DNA of 64,000 nucleotides, taken from the NCBI RefSeq assembly GCF_003264115.1, contig NZ_CP021912.1, positions 744,001-808,000 on the forward strand, read 5' to 3'. This DNA is from Erythrobacter sp. KY5. GTDB lineage: Bacteria > Pseudomonadota > Alphaproteobacteria > Sphingomonadales > Sphingomonadaceae. The notes beneath the pieces were generated by a model. That model searched no databases and was not told the origin of the DNA. It saw nothing but the letters and a program-made list of their open reading frames with translations. A program made the position numbers and the translations under genes. Below are positions 26,090 through 34,187 of this stretch, one piece after another (the stretch's first letter is position 1; each line of letters opens with the position of its first letter).

Positions 26090-27148
26090 ATGCCCACAAA
26101 ACCGCTTCTCAAGCCGCTCGACAATCCACCGATGAGCCGAGCGCGCGAGGCGCGCCGCGAGCTGCTCGAACGCATTTCCGATTTCATCATGAAGCATGAT
26201 CTGAACGTGACCGGCGCCAATCTGGCCGCAATCGGGACCGCGCTTTCGGGCACGAATGTCGCTCTTGGCGAGGCGCTTGCCCAGCGAGAGATCGCGCGCG
26301 AACCGATAGACCAGCGCTGGCTCGATACGGTGATGCGCCTTGATCCGGAGACGGGCAAGCGCATGAATGAACTCGAACAGCTGATGGACAAGATGGAATA
26401 TGCGCTGATGCGGTTCGCGCAAACGGCCAAGTCTGCGCAGGACGAAACCTGCGAACATCGCGGCGCATTGGGAGCGCAGATCGAACGGATGAAAACGACC
26501 GGCGATCCAAATGCGGGCAATCGCGACGTGAGCCGGGTGATCGATCTGTCGCGCGCGGTGCTCGACCGGCTGAGCGAGGCGGAGAGCGCCATGGAACGCA
26601 GCCAGGCCGAAACCGACAAACTGCGCTCCAGTCTGGCCGAAGCCCGGATCGAAGCCGATGTCGATCACCTCACCCGGCTTCCCAATCGCCGCTCGTTCGA
26701 GCGCCAGCTTATCGCAGCCTCGCAAAAGGTGGATCAGGATGGCGCGAAGCTTTGCGTGGCGTTTTGCGATGTCGACAATTTCAAGATGGTCAATGATCGC
26801 CATGGCCACGATGCGGGCGACCGCGTGCTTGTCGCTATTGCCGGGACGTTGAACGATCATGCCTGCAACGACTGCTTTGTCGCGCGTCATGGAGGCGAGG
26901 AATTCGTGCTGCTGCTTCACGATGTCGATCTTGAAGGGGCTTGGCGCAAGCTCGACGCGGTCCGGCGGGCTCAGGGGCTCAAGCGCATGGTCAATCGCGA
27001 GACCGGCAAATCCTTCGGCAAGATCACGTTTTCCGGCGGTATCGCGCAGGTGCAAGGGGCACACGATGCCCGCGATGCGCTCGCTCGCGCCGATGCGGCG
27101 CTGTATCAGGCCAAACGCGAAGGTCGCGATCGTATCTGCACGGGCTAG
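26090..27148 (+). CDS. GGDEF diguanylate cyclase
   Basis: A 352-residue cytosolic enzyme that makes cyclic di-GMP. The N-terminal 180 residues are helical and end in a coiled-coil-like stretch; no known sensor domain is seen. The cyclase domain starts at DVDHLTRLPNRRSFE (about 190), has CDVDNFKMVNDRHGHDAGD and the active-site RHGGEEF (GGEEF at 268-272). The inhibitory RxxD site that would lie at 259-262 reads CNDC, so product inhibition is probably lost. It is divergent from flgA, and its stop shares CTAG with the stop of the ExbD-like gene. The location suggests control of motility by c-di-GMP. Confidence 0.93.
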   Translation: MPTKPLLKPLDNPPMSRAREARRELLERISDFIMKHDLNVTGANLAAIGTALSGTNVALGEALAQREIAREPIDQRWLDTVMRLDPETGKRMNELEQLMDKMEYALMRFAQTAKSAQDETCEHRGALGAQIERMKTTGDPNAGNRDVSRVIDLSRAVLDRLSEAESAMERSQAETDKLRSSLAEARIEADVDHLTRLPNRRSFERQLIAASQKVDQDGAKLCVAFCDVDNFKMVNDRHGHDAGDRVLVAIAGTLNDHACNDCFVARHGGEEFVLLLHDVDLEGAWRKLDAVRRAQGLKRMVNRETGKSFGKITFSGGIAQVQGAHDARDALARADAALYQAKREGRDRICTG

Positions 27149-27567
27149 GGCTTGTTCGACAGGATCGGCGCATCGTAGGCAAGGCTTGCGTGAAGGTCGC
27201 TCTCCTGACCGCGGGCGATCACGACGCGCACGGCATAACCCGCCTCTTCCGCCTGATTGGCCAGCCTGCGCGCAGCCTCCCACGCCGCTTCCCTGCCCTC
27301 GCGTCCATATTGAGCATAGACCGTGACGGTGGAACGCGTGTCGAAGGGTTGGTCAGACAACCATTCGCGCAAGGTCGGCCCGGCAGCCGACGGCCTGAAA
27401 AGCGCTTGCGATGGGGCGAATTGCGGCTCTTGAGATGACGAGAGTTCCCCGTCGACTGCCGGCTTGGCGTCCTCGTCGTTAGCCAATCCCGACAAGGTCA
27501 CGAGAAACAGAATCAGCGCGAGATCCGCCAGCACAAGCTGCCAGCTCTGAGGCGCGGCGGGGCTCAT
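27145..27567 (-). CDS. ExbD/MotB-like single-pass membrane protein
   Basis: A 140-residue protein starting at the ATG 27565-27567, which overlaps the preceding stop (ATGA). One N-terminal membrane helix, LVLADLALILFLVTLSGLA, has an aspartate near its start like the proton-binding Asp of ExbD/TolR/MotB. The remaining 110 residues would be periplasmic and are short and acidic, without a recognisable OmpA-like peptidoglycan-binding domain. With the ExbB-like gene it would form a proton-driven stator-like pair. It is not the main flagellar stator, which is encoded at 36490-38314. Confidence 0.65.
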   Translation of the reverse strand: MSPAAPQSWQLVLADLALILFLVTLSGLANDEDAKPAVDGELSSSQEPQFAPSQALFRPSAAGPTLREWLSDQPFDTRSTVTVYAQYGREGREAAWEAARRLANQAEEAGYAVRVVIARGQESDLHASLAYDAPILSNKP

Positions 27568-28229
27568 GCGGCGTCTCTCAATCGCGATGCCTTGCGCGTT
27601 CGATGCGGGCCGGTCTCCTTCAGGAACCACGCCATCATGGCTGCGCGCGCGCGCTCTTCAGCTTCGCCGCGCCGTTCGATTGCCCGCGCCAGGGGGAAGT
27701 ACAAAAGGTGCGCGCTAAGCACGCCATAGAGCGTGGAAAGCACCGCGCTGGCGAGCGAGCTCATGATCGTTTCGGCTGCCTGGGTCGCTGTGCCGGGCAT
27801 GAGCTGCGTGATGGCAAACAAGGTGCCGACAAGGCCGAAAACCGGTGCCAGCTCGCCTGCAACCTCGAACAGCTTGGCCCCGCGTGCCCTGTCGGCCACG
27901 CGCTTTTCACGCGCCTCCTGCTCCGCCTCGTGAAGTTTTTCGACATTGCCCGTTGCAAGAAAGCGCTCGACCCACCCGGCCGTGTCAGGGTCGCAAGGCA
28001 GATCGGTTTCGCTGCAAAGAGCCCCGTTTTGCCTGATGCTCAGGGCACATCGTGCGAGCGCTGCGCGGTTGGCCCCTGCATCGAAACCGCGATGCCATAG
28101 CCGCAAGAGGGCGCGCGCGCCGCTTGCAATCCCGCTTCGACCGCTGCGTGCGGCTGCGGCGGCCCATGTTCCCGCGATGACGATGGTGATCGCTGACACG
28201 TCGATCAGGGGCGCAAGGGCGCTCATCAT
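27564..28229 (-). CDS. MotA/TolQ/ExbB-like proton channel protein
   Basis: A 221-residue inner-membrane protein. The ATG at 28227-28229 follows GGGAG and gives an N-terminal membrane helix (LIDVSAITIVIAGTWAAAAA). After a cytoplasmic loop come two more helices, LFEVAGELAPVFGLVGTLFAITQLM and IMSSLASAVLSTLYGVLSAHLLYFPLARAIERR. The second pair is the typical TolQ/ExbB/MotA channel region (GLxGTLxG.., then S-T-L-YG). It diverges from flgB, with the intergenic region holding the flgB promoter. The role could be a second flagellar stator, an ExbBD-like energiser, or something local to this locus. Confidence 0.75.
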   Translation of the reverse strand: MMSALAPLIDVSAITIVIAGTWAAAAARSGRSGIASGARALLRLWHRGFDAGANRAALARCALSIRQNGALCSETDLPCDPDTAGWVERFLATGNVEKLHEAEQEAREKRVADRARGAKLFEVAGELAPVFGLVGTLFAITQLMPGTATQAAETIMSSLASAVLSTLYGVLSAHLLYFPLARAIERRGEAEERARAAMMAWFLKETGPHRTRKASRLRDAA

Positions 28230-28325
28230 TCCTATTGTCTCCCGCGTGATCGACCGGTTTGGGCTCGACGCGAAGAACGGCTTCGAACGCGCGGGATTAA
28301 GGTGATGAGCGTGCTGACCAATGAA

Positions 28326-28373
28326 GGGCACCGCCTTGCCGTCGCCCCGGCAAGCGCTTGCCGCCGTTTGCCG
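28326..28373. promoter_or_regulatory. Enhancer-like cluster upstream of flgB with a perfect 16-bp palindrome
   Basis: CGGCAAGCGCTTGCCG fills 28348-28363. A degenerate copy ending CTTGCCG lies at 28326-28341 and a right half TTTGCCG at 28367-28373. The group lies 45-90 bases upstream of the -24 element. The arrangement is what is expected of binding sites for a sigma-54 activator. Confidence 0.6.
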
Positions 28374-28416
28374 GTCCGCCTGACCCATGCGCCCCGTCCT
28401 GCGGTTTTTCAGGCAC

Positions 28417-28433
28417 TTGGCATGCATCGTGCA
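28417..28433 (+). promoter_or_regulatory. Sigma-54 promoter of the flgB operon
   Basis: TTGGCATGCATCGTGCA has GG and GC ten bases apart and a good -24 element; the -12 (GTGCA) differs by one base from TTGCA. It lies 77 bases before the flgB start and should drive flgBCDEF and probably more. Confidence 0.8.
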
Positions 28434-28509
28434 GAGTGAGCGACCAGACAGGCGACAAGCCGGGCGAAAACCCGGTTCTCACCGTTCAGCAGGATGCGAA
28501 GGCGCGATC

Positions 28510-28863
28510 ATGTCAGAGACGATTTTCGGAATTCACGGTGCCGCGCTCGAACTGCGCTCGCAGCGCATGGGTGTGATCGCATCGAACATCGCCAATGCGG
28601 GAACACCCGGTTTCAAGGCGCGCGACATGGATTTCAACGCGGCGCTCGATGCGCGGTTGGAGACGCGGCGCGGCGAGCCTGCAGCCTTTGGCGAACCCGA
28701 TCTGCTTTATCGCCGATCTGCCATGCCAACGCTGGACGGGAACACCGTCGAACTTTCTCGCGAGCAGGTCGCCTTTGCTGAGAATGCGCTGGCTTACTCA
28801 GCCACGCTCAGTTTCGTGCAGGGCAAGGTCAACACGATCACCCGCGCGCTGAAGGGAGAATGA
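28510..28863 (+). CDS. flgB: Flagellar proximal rod protein FlgB
   Basis: A 117-residue rod subunit, exported by the flagellar apparatus. The ATG at 28510 starts MSETIFGIHGAALELRSQRM; an upstream in-frame start is unlikely because it covers the promoter. The N-terminal axial motif ASNIANAGTPGFKARDMDF and the C-terminal ALAYSATLSFVQGKVNTITRALKG are typical. It is first in the rod-hook operon, and flgC begins three bases after its stop. Confidence 0.95.
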   Translation: MSETIFGIHGAALELRSQRMGVIASNIANAGTPGFKARDMDFNAALDARLETRRGEPAAFGEPDLLYRRSAMPTLDGNTVELSREQVAFAENALAYSATLSFVQGKVNTITRALKGE

Positions 28864-28866
28864 TCC

Positions 28867-29271
28867 GTGTCTGACCGCACCACCCTGTTTGCGATGACCG
28901 AACGAGCGATGTCCGCACAGCTGGTGCGCATGAATGTCGCAACCTCGAACCTCGCCAATGCCGGTTCCGTCGCTTCGTCCGAAGCGCAAGCCTACCGCCC
29001 GATGCGCGCTGTCTTTCGCGCCGAACTCGACCGCGCGAGCGGGCTTTCGAGCGTCAGGGCAGACGGCATCACCCAGTCGAACGAAGCGCCGCGCAAGCGC
29101 TACGACCCCTCGCATCCGCTGGCCGATGACACCGGTCATATCTTCGAAGCGCCTGTCGATGAGAGCGCCGAGATGGTCGAGATCATGGAAAGCGCGCGCC
29201 AGTACCAGAACATGGTGCAGGCGCTGCAGACCGCGAAACAGCTGATGCTGGAAACGCTCAGGAGCAATTGA
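28867..29271 (+). CDS. flgC: Flagellar proximal rod protein FlgC
   Basis: A 134-residue rod subunit starting at GTG. It has the axial-protein N-terminal motif (MNVATSNLANAGSVASSEAQAYR, the FlgC-like N-N pair) and ends with ESARQYQNMVQALQTAKQLMLETLRSN, the amphipathic C-terminal helix of the family. The length is normal. It is followed after one base by flgD. Confidence 0.95.
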   Translation: MSDRTTLFAMTERAMSAQLVRMNVATSNLANAGSVASSEAQAYRPMRAVFRAELDRASGLSSVRADGITQSNEAPRKRYDPSHPLADDTGHIFEAPVDESAEMVEIMESARQYQNMVQALQTAKQLMLETLRSN

Positions 29272-29272
29272 A

Positions 29273-29620
29273 ATGAACGCCATTACGTCTTCGTCGAACC
29301 CTGACCTCAGGGCCAATCTCGAACGGATCAACGCGCCCTCGACCATTCGGCGCGAAAGCGCGGCTGCTGCGCTCGATTCAGAAGATTTCCTGCGCCTGAT
29401 GACCGCGCAGCTTGCCAATCAGGACCCTTTGGAGCCGCAATCGAACGAGCAGATGCTCGCCCAGCTTGCGCAATTCTCCAACCTTGAGAATGGCACGGCC
29501 TCGCGCTCTGTGCTCGACGAGATTTCAGCCAAGCTCGACGCGCTGATCGAAGCGCAGGAACGCGCCGCCGCCGCTTCTGCTGCTCAGGCCGCCGCCTTCG
29601 CCAGCCAGACCGCCACCTGA
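29273..29620 (+). CDS. flgD: Hook-capping protein FlgD (short form)
   Basis: A 115-residue protein that forms the scaffold at the tip of the growing hook. The conserved core is EDFLRLMTAQLANQDPLEPQSNEQMLAQLAQFSNLEN. It ends soon after this, with an Ala/Gln-rich tail, so the usual C-terminal Ig-like and Tudor-like domains (about 100 more residues) are missing. The frame stays intact up to the stop, so this is a short version and not an obvious frameshift. Confidence 0.92.
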   Translation: MNAITSSSNPDLRANLERINAPSTIRRESAAAALDSEDFLRLMTAQLANQDPLEPQSNEQMLAQLAQFSNLENGTASRSVLDEISAKLDALIEAQERAAAASAAQAAAFASQTAT

Positions 29621-29648
29621 TCCCCCGGACCATCCAAGGAACTCACTC

Positions 29649-30488
29649 ATGTCATTTTTCACCTCGCTAAGCGGCATGCGAAACGCAGAGACCGACCTGC
29701 GCGTCATCTCGAACAATATCGCCAACGCCGAAACCGCAGGCTTCAAAAAGTCGAGCGCGCAATTCTCCGATCTGGTCGCAAGGGGAGGCAGCACCGATCC
29801 GCGCACCACTCCGGGCATCGGGGCGACCGTGTCGCGCATCTCGCAGGATTTCGGTCTTGGCCAGTTGGAGCAGACGGGGCGCGCGCTGGATATCGCGATC
29901 AATGGCGGGGGCTTCATCACGTCCGCCAATGCCATTTCGGGAGACATCAACTTCACCCGCAACGGCAATCTCGAAATCGTCGCGACTGGCACATTGCAGG
30001 ACGCCTTTGGCGACCGCATCCAGGGCTTCCCGGTCGATGGCAACGGTGCGCCGACATCCACCGTGCCGGGCGACATCACCATTCCGACCTCGCGAACGGA
30101 CACCGATCCGGTCACGGGCGCCACGCAGAGTTTTCAGCTCACCAGCGTGGGTTTCGATGCGCGCGGGGTTCTGACCGCCACTTATTCCGATGGCTTCAGC
30201 GAACCTGTCGCCATGCTTTCGCTCGCAACTTTCCCTGCAAATGGCGGTCTTCGATCCATCGGCCAGACCAAGTGGGAGGCGACCGCACAATCGGGCGATC
30301 CCGAGTTCGGCCAGCCCGGCGTAGGGAATTTCGGCGCCATCGCAACCGGCACGCTCGAACGCTCTAACGTCGATCTGGCTGAGGAAATGGTCTCGCTCTT
30401 GACGGCACAGCGCAATTTCCAGGCGAACGCGCGCGCGATCGACACCGCGACCGCGATCACCCAGACCGTGCTCAACCTTCAGCGGTAA
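29649..30488 (+). CDS. flgE: Flagellar hook protein FlgE (short form)
   Basis: A 279-residue hook subunit, much shorter than the enteric one (about 400). The N-terminal axial motif is SNNIANAETAGFKKSSAQFSDL and the C-terminal one is LAEEMVSLLTAQRNFQANARAIDTA. The length loss is in the middle (outer) domains. It is in frame with normal spacing between flgD and flgF. Comparison with the neighbours (FlgF and FlgG are full length) shows that only the outer part is reduced. Confidence 0.93.
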   Translation: MSFFTSLSGMRNAETDLRVISNNIANAETAGFKKSSAQFSDLVARGGSTDPRTTPGIGATVSRISQDFGLGQLEQTGRALDIAINGGGFITSANAISGDINFTRNGNLEIVATGTLQDAFGDRIQGFPVDGNGAPTSTVPGDITIPTSRTDTDPVTGATQSFQLTSVGFDARGVLTATYSDGFSEPVAMLSLATFPANGGLRSIGQTKWEATAQSGDPEFGQPGVGNFGAIATGTLERSNVDLAEEMVSLLTAQRNFQANARAIDTATAITQTVLNLQR

Positions 30489-30498
30489 GGCGTAGACG

Positions 30499-31242
30499 AT
30501 GGACCGCCTGATCTACACCGCGCTCACCGGCATGGATGCGAGCATGAACCGCCAGCGCATGGTGGCCAACAATCTTGCCAACGCATCGACGCCGGGTTTT
30601 CGCAAGGAAGTGTTCACCGTGACGCCCTCGACGCTGCGAGACGGCTCGGTCGAGGCGCGTTCGCTGGCAAGGGGCGCAGTGCGATCGGCGGACATGGCGC
30701 CTGCCAAGGTCAATCCGACCGGCCAGCCGCTCGACATCGCGGTCGAAGGCGAGGCGCTGATCGCGTTTCAGGCACCGGGCGGCGGCGAGCTGTATTCGCG
30801 GCGCGGCGATTTGCGCGTGACGCCGACTGGCCTGCTCGAAAATGGAGAGGGCTTGCCGGTCCTTGGCGAAGGCGGCGCGCCGATCACCGTGCCCGCAGGC
30901 TTTCGCGTGTCCGTGTCGCCCGATGGCACCGTCCTCGCATCCGACCCCGCTGCGCCCGGTGAAGACGCCGCCGTGCTCGACCGGATCAAGCTCGTCTCAC
31001 CGCAAGGCAGCGCTTTGGCCAAGGGCATCGACAGCTTCCTGAGAGTGCCGGGCGGGGGCGTCCTTCCTGCAGACCCGACCGCGCGCGTGATCCCCGGCGC
31101 GCTCGAAGGGTCGAATGTCCAGACCGCCGCGACCCTGATCGAGATGATCGACGCCCAGCGCGCCTTCGAACAGCGCGCGAAGATCATTCAGACCGCCGGC
31201 GAACTCGACGAAGCGAGCAGTCGCTTGCTCGGCATGGGCTGA
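30499..31242 (+). CDS. flgF: Flagellar proximal rod protein FlgF
   Basis: A 247-residue rod subunit. It begins MDRLIYTALTGMDASMNRQRMVANNLANASTPGFRKE, the classic FlgF start, and ends SNVQTAATLIEMIDAQRAFEQRAKIIQTAGELDEASSRLL. The length and domain order are normal. It lies in the flgE-flgF-flgG series. Confidence 0.96.
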   Translation: MDRLIYTALTGMDASMNRQRMVANNLANASTPGFRKEVFTVTPSTLRDGSVEARSLARGAVRSADMAPAKVNPTGQPLDIAVEGEALIAFQAPGGGELYSRRGDLRVTPTGLLENGEGLPVLGEGGAPITVPAGFRVSVSPDGTVLASDPAAPGEDAAVLDRIKLVSPQGSALAKGIDSFLRVPGGGVLPADPTARVIPGALEGSNVQTAATLIEMIDAQRAFEQRAKIIQTAGELDEASSRLLGMG

Positions 31243-31285
31243 CCGGTCGCCACGACCTGACCTCGTTTAAAGGAGCACTCCGATT

Positions 31286-32077
31286 ATGCCCACTTCCGCC
31301 CTTCACGTCGCCCGCACCGGGCTTGAAGCTCAGGATGCGCGCATGCGCGTCATCGCCAACAACCTCGCCAATATCGGCACGACGGGTTTCAAGCGCGACC
31401 GGGCCGAATTTGCCACGCTCGCTTATCAGGAAATGCGGGTTGCCGGGCAGCAGTCCACGCAGCAGACCGCTTTTGCGACCGGGCTGAACCTTGGCACCGG
31501 GGTGCAGGTTACGGGCACAAGCCGGATCGAGGCGCAAGGGACGCTCAACCAGACGGGCAATTCGCTCGACCTCGCGCTTGATGGTCCCGGCTTCTTTCAG
31601 GTCGAGCTGCCCGGTGGCGGCGAGATCGCCTACACCCGCGCGGGCAATTTCACGCTGTCGCCAGAGGGCCAGCTGGTTACCAGCCAAGGCTATTCGCTGA
31701 CCCCGCCGATTCAGGTGCCGCAAGGCGCGCAGAACGTCACCATTGCACCCGATGGAACGGTAAGCGCTGTGCAACCCGGGCAGGCCGCGCCGATCCAGAT
31801 CGGGCAGCTTCAGGTCGCAAGCTTCGTCAACCCCGCAGGCCTTCGCGCCATCGGCGACAACTTCCTCGTCGAAACCGCGGCCAGCGGTCCGGTCGATGCG
31901 GGGCTTGCCGGTCAATTCGGGCGCGGAAATATCCGCCAAGGGATGCTGGAAACCTCAAACGTCAATGTGGTCGAGGAACTGGTCGAGATGATCGAGGCGC
32001 AGCGCGCTTACGAGATCAATTCGAAGATGGTGAGCTCGGTCGACGAGATGCTGCGCAACGCGAACCAGACGCTGTGA
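31286..32077 (+). CDS. flgG: Flagellar distal rod protein FlgG
   Basis: A 263-residue subunit of the distal rod inside the L and P rings. It begins MPTSALHVARTGLEAQDARMRVIANNLANIGTTGFKRDRAEF and ends SNVNVVEELVEMIEAQRAYEINSKMVSSVDEMLRNANQTL, both near-invariant in FlgG. The start ATG follows AAAGGAG. It is the best conserved rod gene here. Confidence 0.97.
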   Translation: MPTSALHVARTGLEAQDARMRVIANNLANIGTTGFKRDRAEFATLAYQEMRVAGQQSTQQTAFATGLNLGTGVQVTGTSRIEAQGTLNQTGNSLDLALDGPGFFQVELPGGGEIAYTRAGNFTLSPEGQLVTSQGYSLTPPIQVPQGAQNVTIAPDGTVSAVQPGQAAPIQIGQLQVASFVNPAGLRAIGDNFLVETAASGPVDAGLAGQFGRGNIRQGMLETSNVNVVEELVEMIEAQRAYEINSKMVSSVDEMLRNANQTL

Positions 32078-32085
32078 GGCAGGCG

Positions 32086-32769
32086 ATGAAACAGATCATT
32101 CGCCTCGCCACGCTCACGCTTGCCGCCTTTTCGCTTTCAGCCTGCCTTGCCAATGGCGCCAAGCGCGAGTTCGGTTTTGCCGCCCCTCCGCCGCCCCCGG
32201 TCATGGTGCCGGTCGCCGGGGCAGAGCTTGCGAACAAGGGTTCGATCTATCAGGCGAGCCAGGGTTATTCGCCGCTCGTCACCGGAACCCGCGCGCGCGG
32301 CCTTGGCGATATGGTCACGATCCTGCTGGTCGAGAGCACAGCCACCTCGAAAAGCATTACGGGCCAAACCGACCGCTCCGGCGAGCTCGCTCTCATCCCG
32401 CCAGGCGCAGGACCGCTCGGCTTTCTCAACCCCGATGCCCTTAATGCTTCGGGATCGGGGTCGTTCAATGGTTCTGGGAACGCCGCGCAGCAGAGCCAGC
32501 TGACCGGCACCGTCGCGGTTACGATCGCCGCGATCTACCCCAACGGAACGGCTGAAGTGGTTGGAGAAAAGCAGATGGCGCTGAGCCAGGGCGATGAGTG
32601 GGTCCAGTTCGCAGGCCGGATCCGGCTGGTGGATATCGACGTCGACAACACACTGCCGTCCTCGCGCGTGGCCAATGCGCGGATCATCTACACCGGACAA
32701 GGCGCGGTCCAACGGGCGAGCCGTCCGGGCTGGCTGTCACGCTTTTTCGGCGCGATTTCACCGTTTTAA
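32086..32769 (+). CDS. flgH: Flagellar L-ring lipoprotein FlgH
   Basis: A 227-residue outer-membrane L-ring subunit. The ATG at 32086 (after GAGGCAGG) is preferred over an earlier GTG because it gives a lipoprotein signal, MKQIIRLATLTLAAFSLSAC, with the lipobox LSAC. The mature protein has the family signatures LGDMVTILLVESTATSKS and VEVVGEKQMALSQGDEWVQFAGRI-like text, ending WLSRFFGAISPF. Confidence 0.95.
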   Translation: MKQIIRLATLTLAAFSLSACLANGAKREFGFAAPPPPPVMVPVAGAELANKGSIYQASQGYSPLVTGTRARGLGDMVTILLVESTATSKSITGQTDRSGELALIPPGAGPLGFLNPDALNASGSGSFNGSGNAAQQSQLTGTVAVTIAAIYPNGTAEVVGEKQMALSQGDEWVQFAGRIRLVDIDVDNTLPSSRVANARIIYTGQGAVQRASRPGWLSRFFGAISPF

Positions 32770-32781
32770 AGGGCCAGCGTT

Positions 32782-33891
32782 ATGACGAAACACCTCACCA
32801 AACTGATGCTGGCGGTCCTTGCTGTCTTTGCCACCGCCGTGCCGCAGACCGCTCATGCAGAGCGTATTCGCGACCTCGGCCAGTTCGAAGGCCTGCGCGC
32901 CAACCAGCTTACCGGATACGGCGTCGTCGTCGGGCTTCAGGGCACGGGCGATGACAACCTTGCTTATGTCACGGAGGCCATGCGCGGCGTATCGGGCAGG
33001 TTGGGGCTGCAATTGCCGCCGGGCGTTAGCCCGAACCTGCGCAACGCCGCCGCAGTGATCGTGACTGCGGAACTCCCCGCCTTTGCAAAGCCAGGTCAAA
33101 GGATCGACATAACCGTCTCGACATTGGGACAGGCGCGATCCTTGCGCGGAGGGGCTTTGGTGCTCGCGCCGTTATATGGAGCCGACGGGCAGATTTACGC
33201 GATGGCGCAGGGCAATGTCGCCGTGGGAGGGCTGGGCGTTTCCGGGCGCGATGGCTCTCAGGTTTCGGTCAATGTCACGACCGTCGGGCGGATAGCCGAT
33301 GGCGCCACGGTTGAGCGCACGGTAGCCACCGGTTTCGAGCGCGAAGGCACCTTGCGTTTCAACCTTCACCAGGCCGATTTCCTGACGGCAGCGCGCGTGC
33401 GCGATGCCATCAATGTCGCTTATCCGGGCATGGCGCGCATCGCCGACGGAGTGAGCATCGAACTCGCTCTGCCCTTCGGCAACGATGAACGCGCGGCTGC
33501 ACTTGCCACAATCGAGATGCTGCCTGTCACACCCGCTCCGGTCGCCGCGCGGGTTATTGTCAACTCGCGCACCGGGACGGTGGTCATCAACCAGTCCGTC
33601 CGCCTCGCGCCCGCTGCGATCAGTCACGGCAAGCTCGTCATCCGCATCGACGAGGCACCGCGCGTCGTCCAGCCCGAACCGTTTGGCCTTGGCGACACCG
33701 AAATCGAGGAATCCTCCGAAATCACGGTCGAACAGCAATCCGACCGTATCGCACTGATGCCGGGCGCGGCCTCGCTCAGCGAGATCGTCGATGCGCTCAA
33801 TCTGCTCGGCGTCGGGGCGGCGGATCTTGTGGTGATCCTTGAGAGCCTCAAACAGGCGGGCGCACTTCAGGCAGAGATGGTGGTGCTGTGA
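32782..33891 (+). CDS. flgI: Flagellar P-ring protein FlgI
   Basis: A 369-residue periplasmic ring protein with a Sec signal ending at AHAERI. It has RIRDLGQFEGLRANQLTGYGVVVGLQGTGDD, the most conserved run of FlgI, and a long beta-rich body; it ends LNLLGVGAADLVVILESLKQAGALQAEMVVL, the typical C-terminus. The length is normal. The last codons overlap the start of flgJ (GTGA). Its chaperone FlgA is encoded at 25369. Confidence 0.97.
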   Translation: MTKHLTKLMLAVLAVFATAVPQTAHAERIRDLGQFEGLRANQLTGYGVVVGLQGTGDDNLAYVTEAMRGVSGRLGLQLPPGVSPNLRNAAAVIVTAELPAFAKPGQRIDITVSTLGQARSLRGGALVLAPLYGADGQIYAMAQGNVAVGGLGVSGRDGSQVSVNVTTVGRIADGATVERTVATGFEREGTLRFNLHQADFLTAARVRDAINVAYPGMARIADGVSIELALPFGNDERAAALATIEMLPVTPAPVAARVIVNSRTGTVVINQSVRLAPAAISHGKLVIRIDEAPRVVQPEPFGLGDTEIEESSEITVEQQSDRIALMPGAASLSEIVDALNLLGVGAADLVVILESLKQAGALQAEMVVL

Positions 33892-34187
33892 TCGGCGCTG
33901 CGCACATCTCGCCGATCCCCGGCCCCGAGAAACTCGATCCCGAGCGCCTTGCCCTGCGCGAAGCAGCCGAAGGGTTCGAGGCGATCATGGTGCGCAAGAT
34001 GCTCGAGGCCGCGCGTGCCTCCAGCTTCACCGAGGACACCCCCCTGACCGGGGGCGGGCGCAAACAGTTCGAGACGATGCGCGACGAACACTTCGCCGAT
34101 ATCGCCGCCCGGACCGGCACCCTCGGATTTGCCCGGAGCATCGAAGAGCAGCTTGCTCAATACCTTGATGTGAAGGGTGAAGTCTGA
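33888..34187 (+). CDS. flgJ: Rod-binding protein FlgJ, N-terminal domain only
   Basis: A 99-residue protein starting at GTG. It contains only the rod-binding domain: LREAAEGFEAIMVRKMLEAARAS, LTGGGRKQFETMRDEHFADIAARTG and SIEEQLAQYL. Enteric FlgJ has a muramidase domain after this; here it is absent, as in other alphaproteobacteria, and the separate transglycosylase at 23527 presumably replaces it. The stop overlaps the flgK start by one base. Confidence 0.93.
   Translation: MIGAAHISPIPGPEKLDPERLALREAAEGFEAIMVRKMLEAARASSFTEDTPLTGGGRKQFETMRDEHFADIAARTGTLGFARSIEEQLAQYLDVKGEV

Noticed and set aside
27179-27190. GGCAAGGCTTGC in the ExbD-like gene
   Set aside because: It has a shorter centre and lacks the outer arms of the flagellar palindrome; there is no sigma-54 promoter near.
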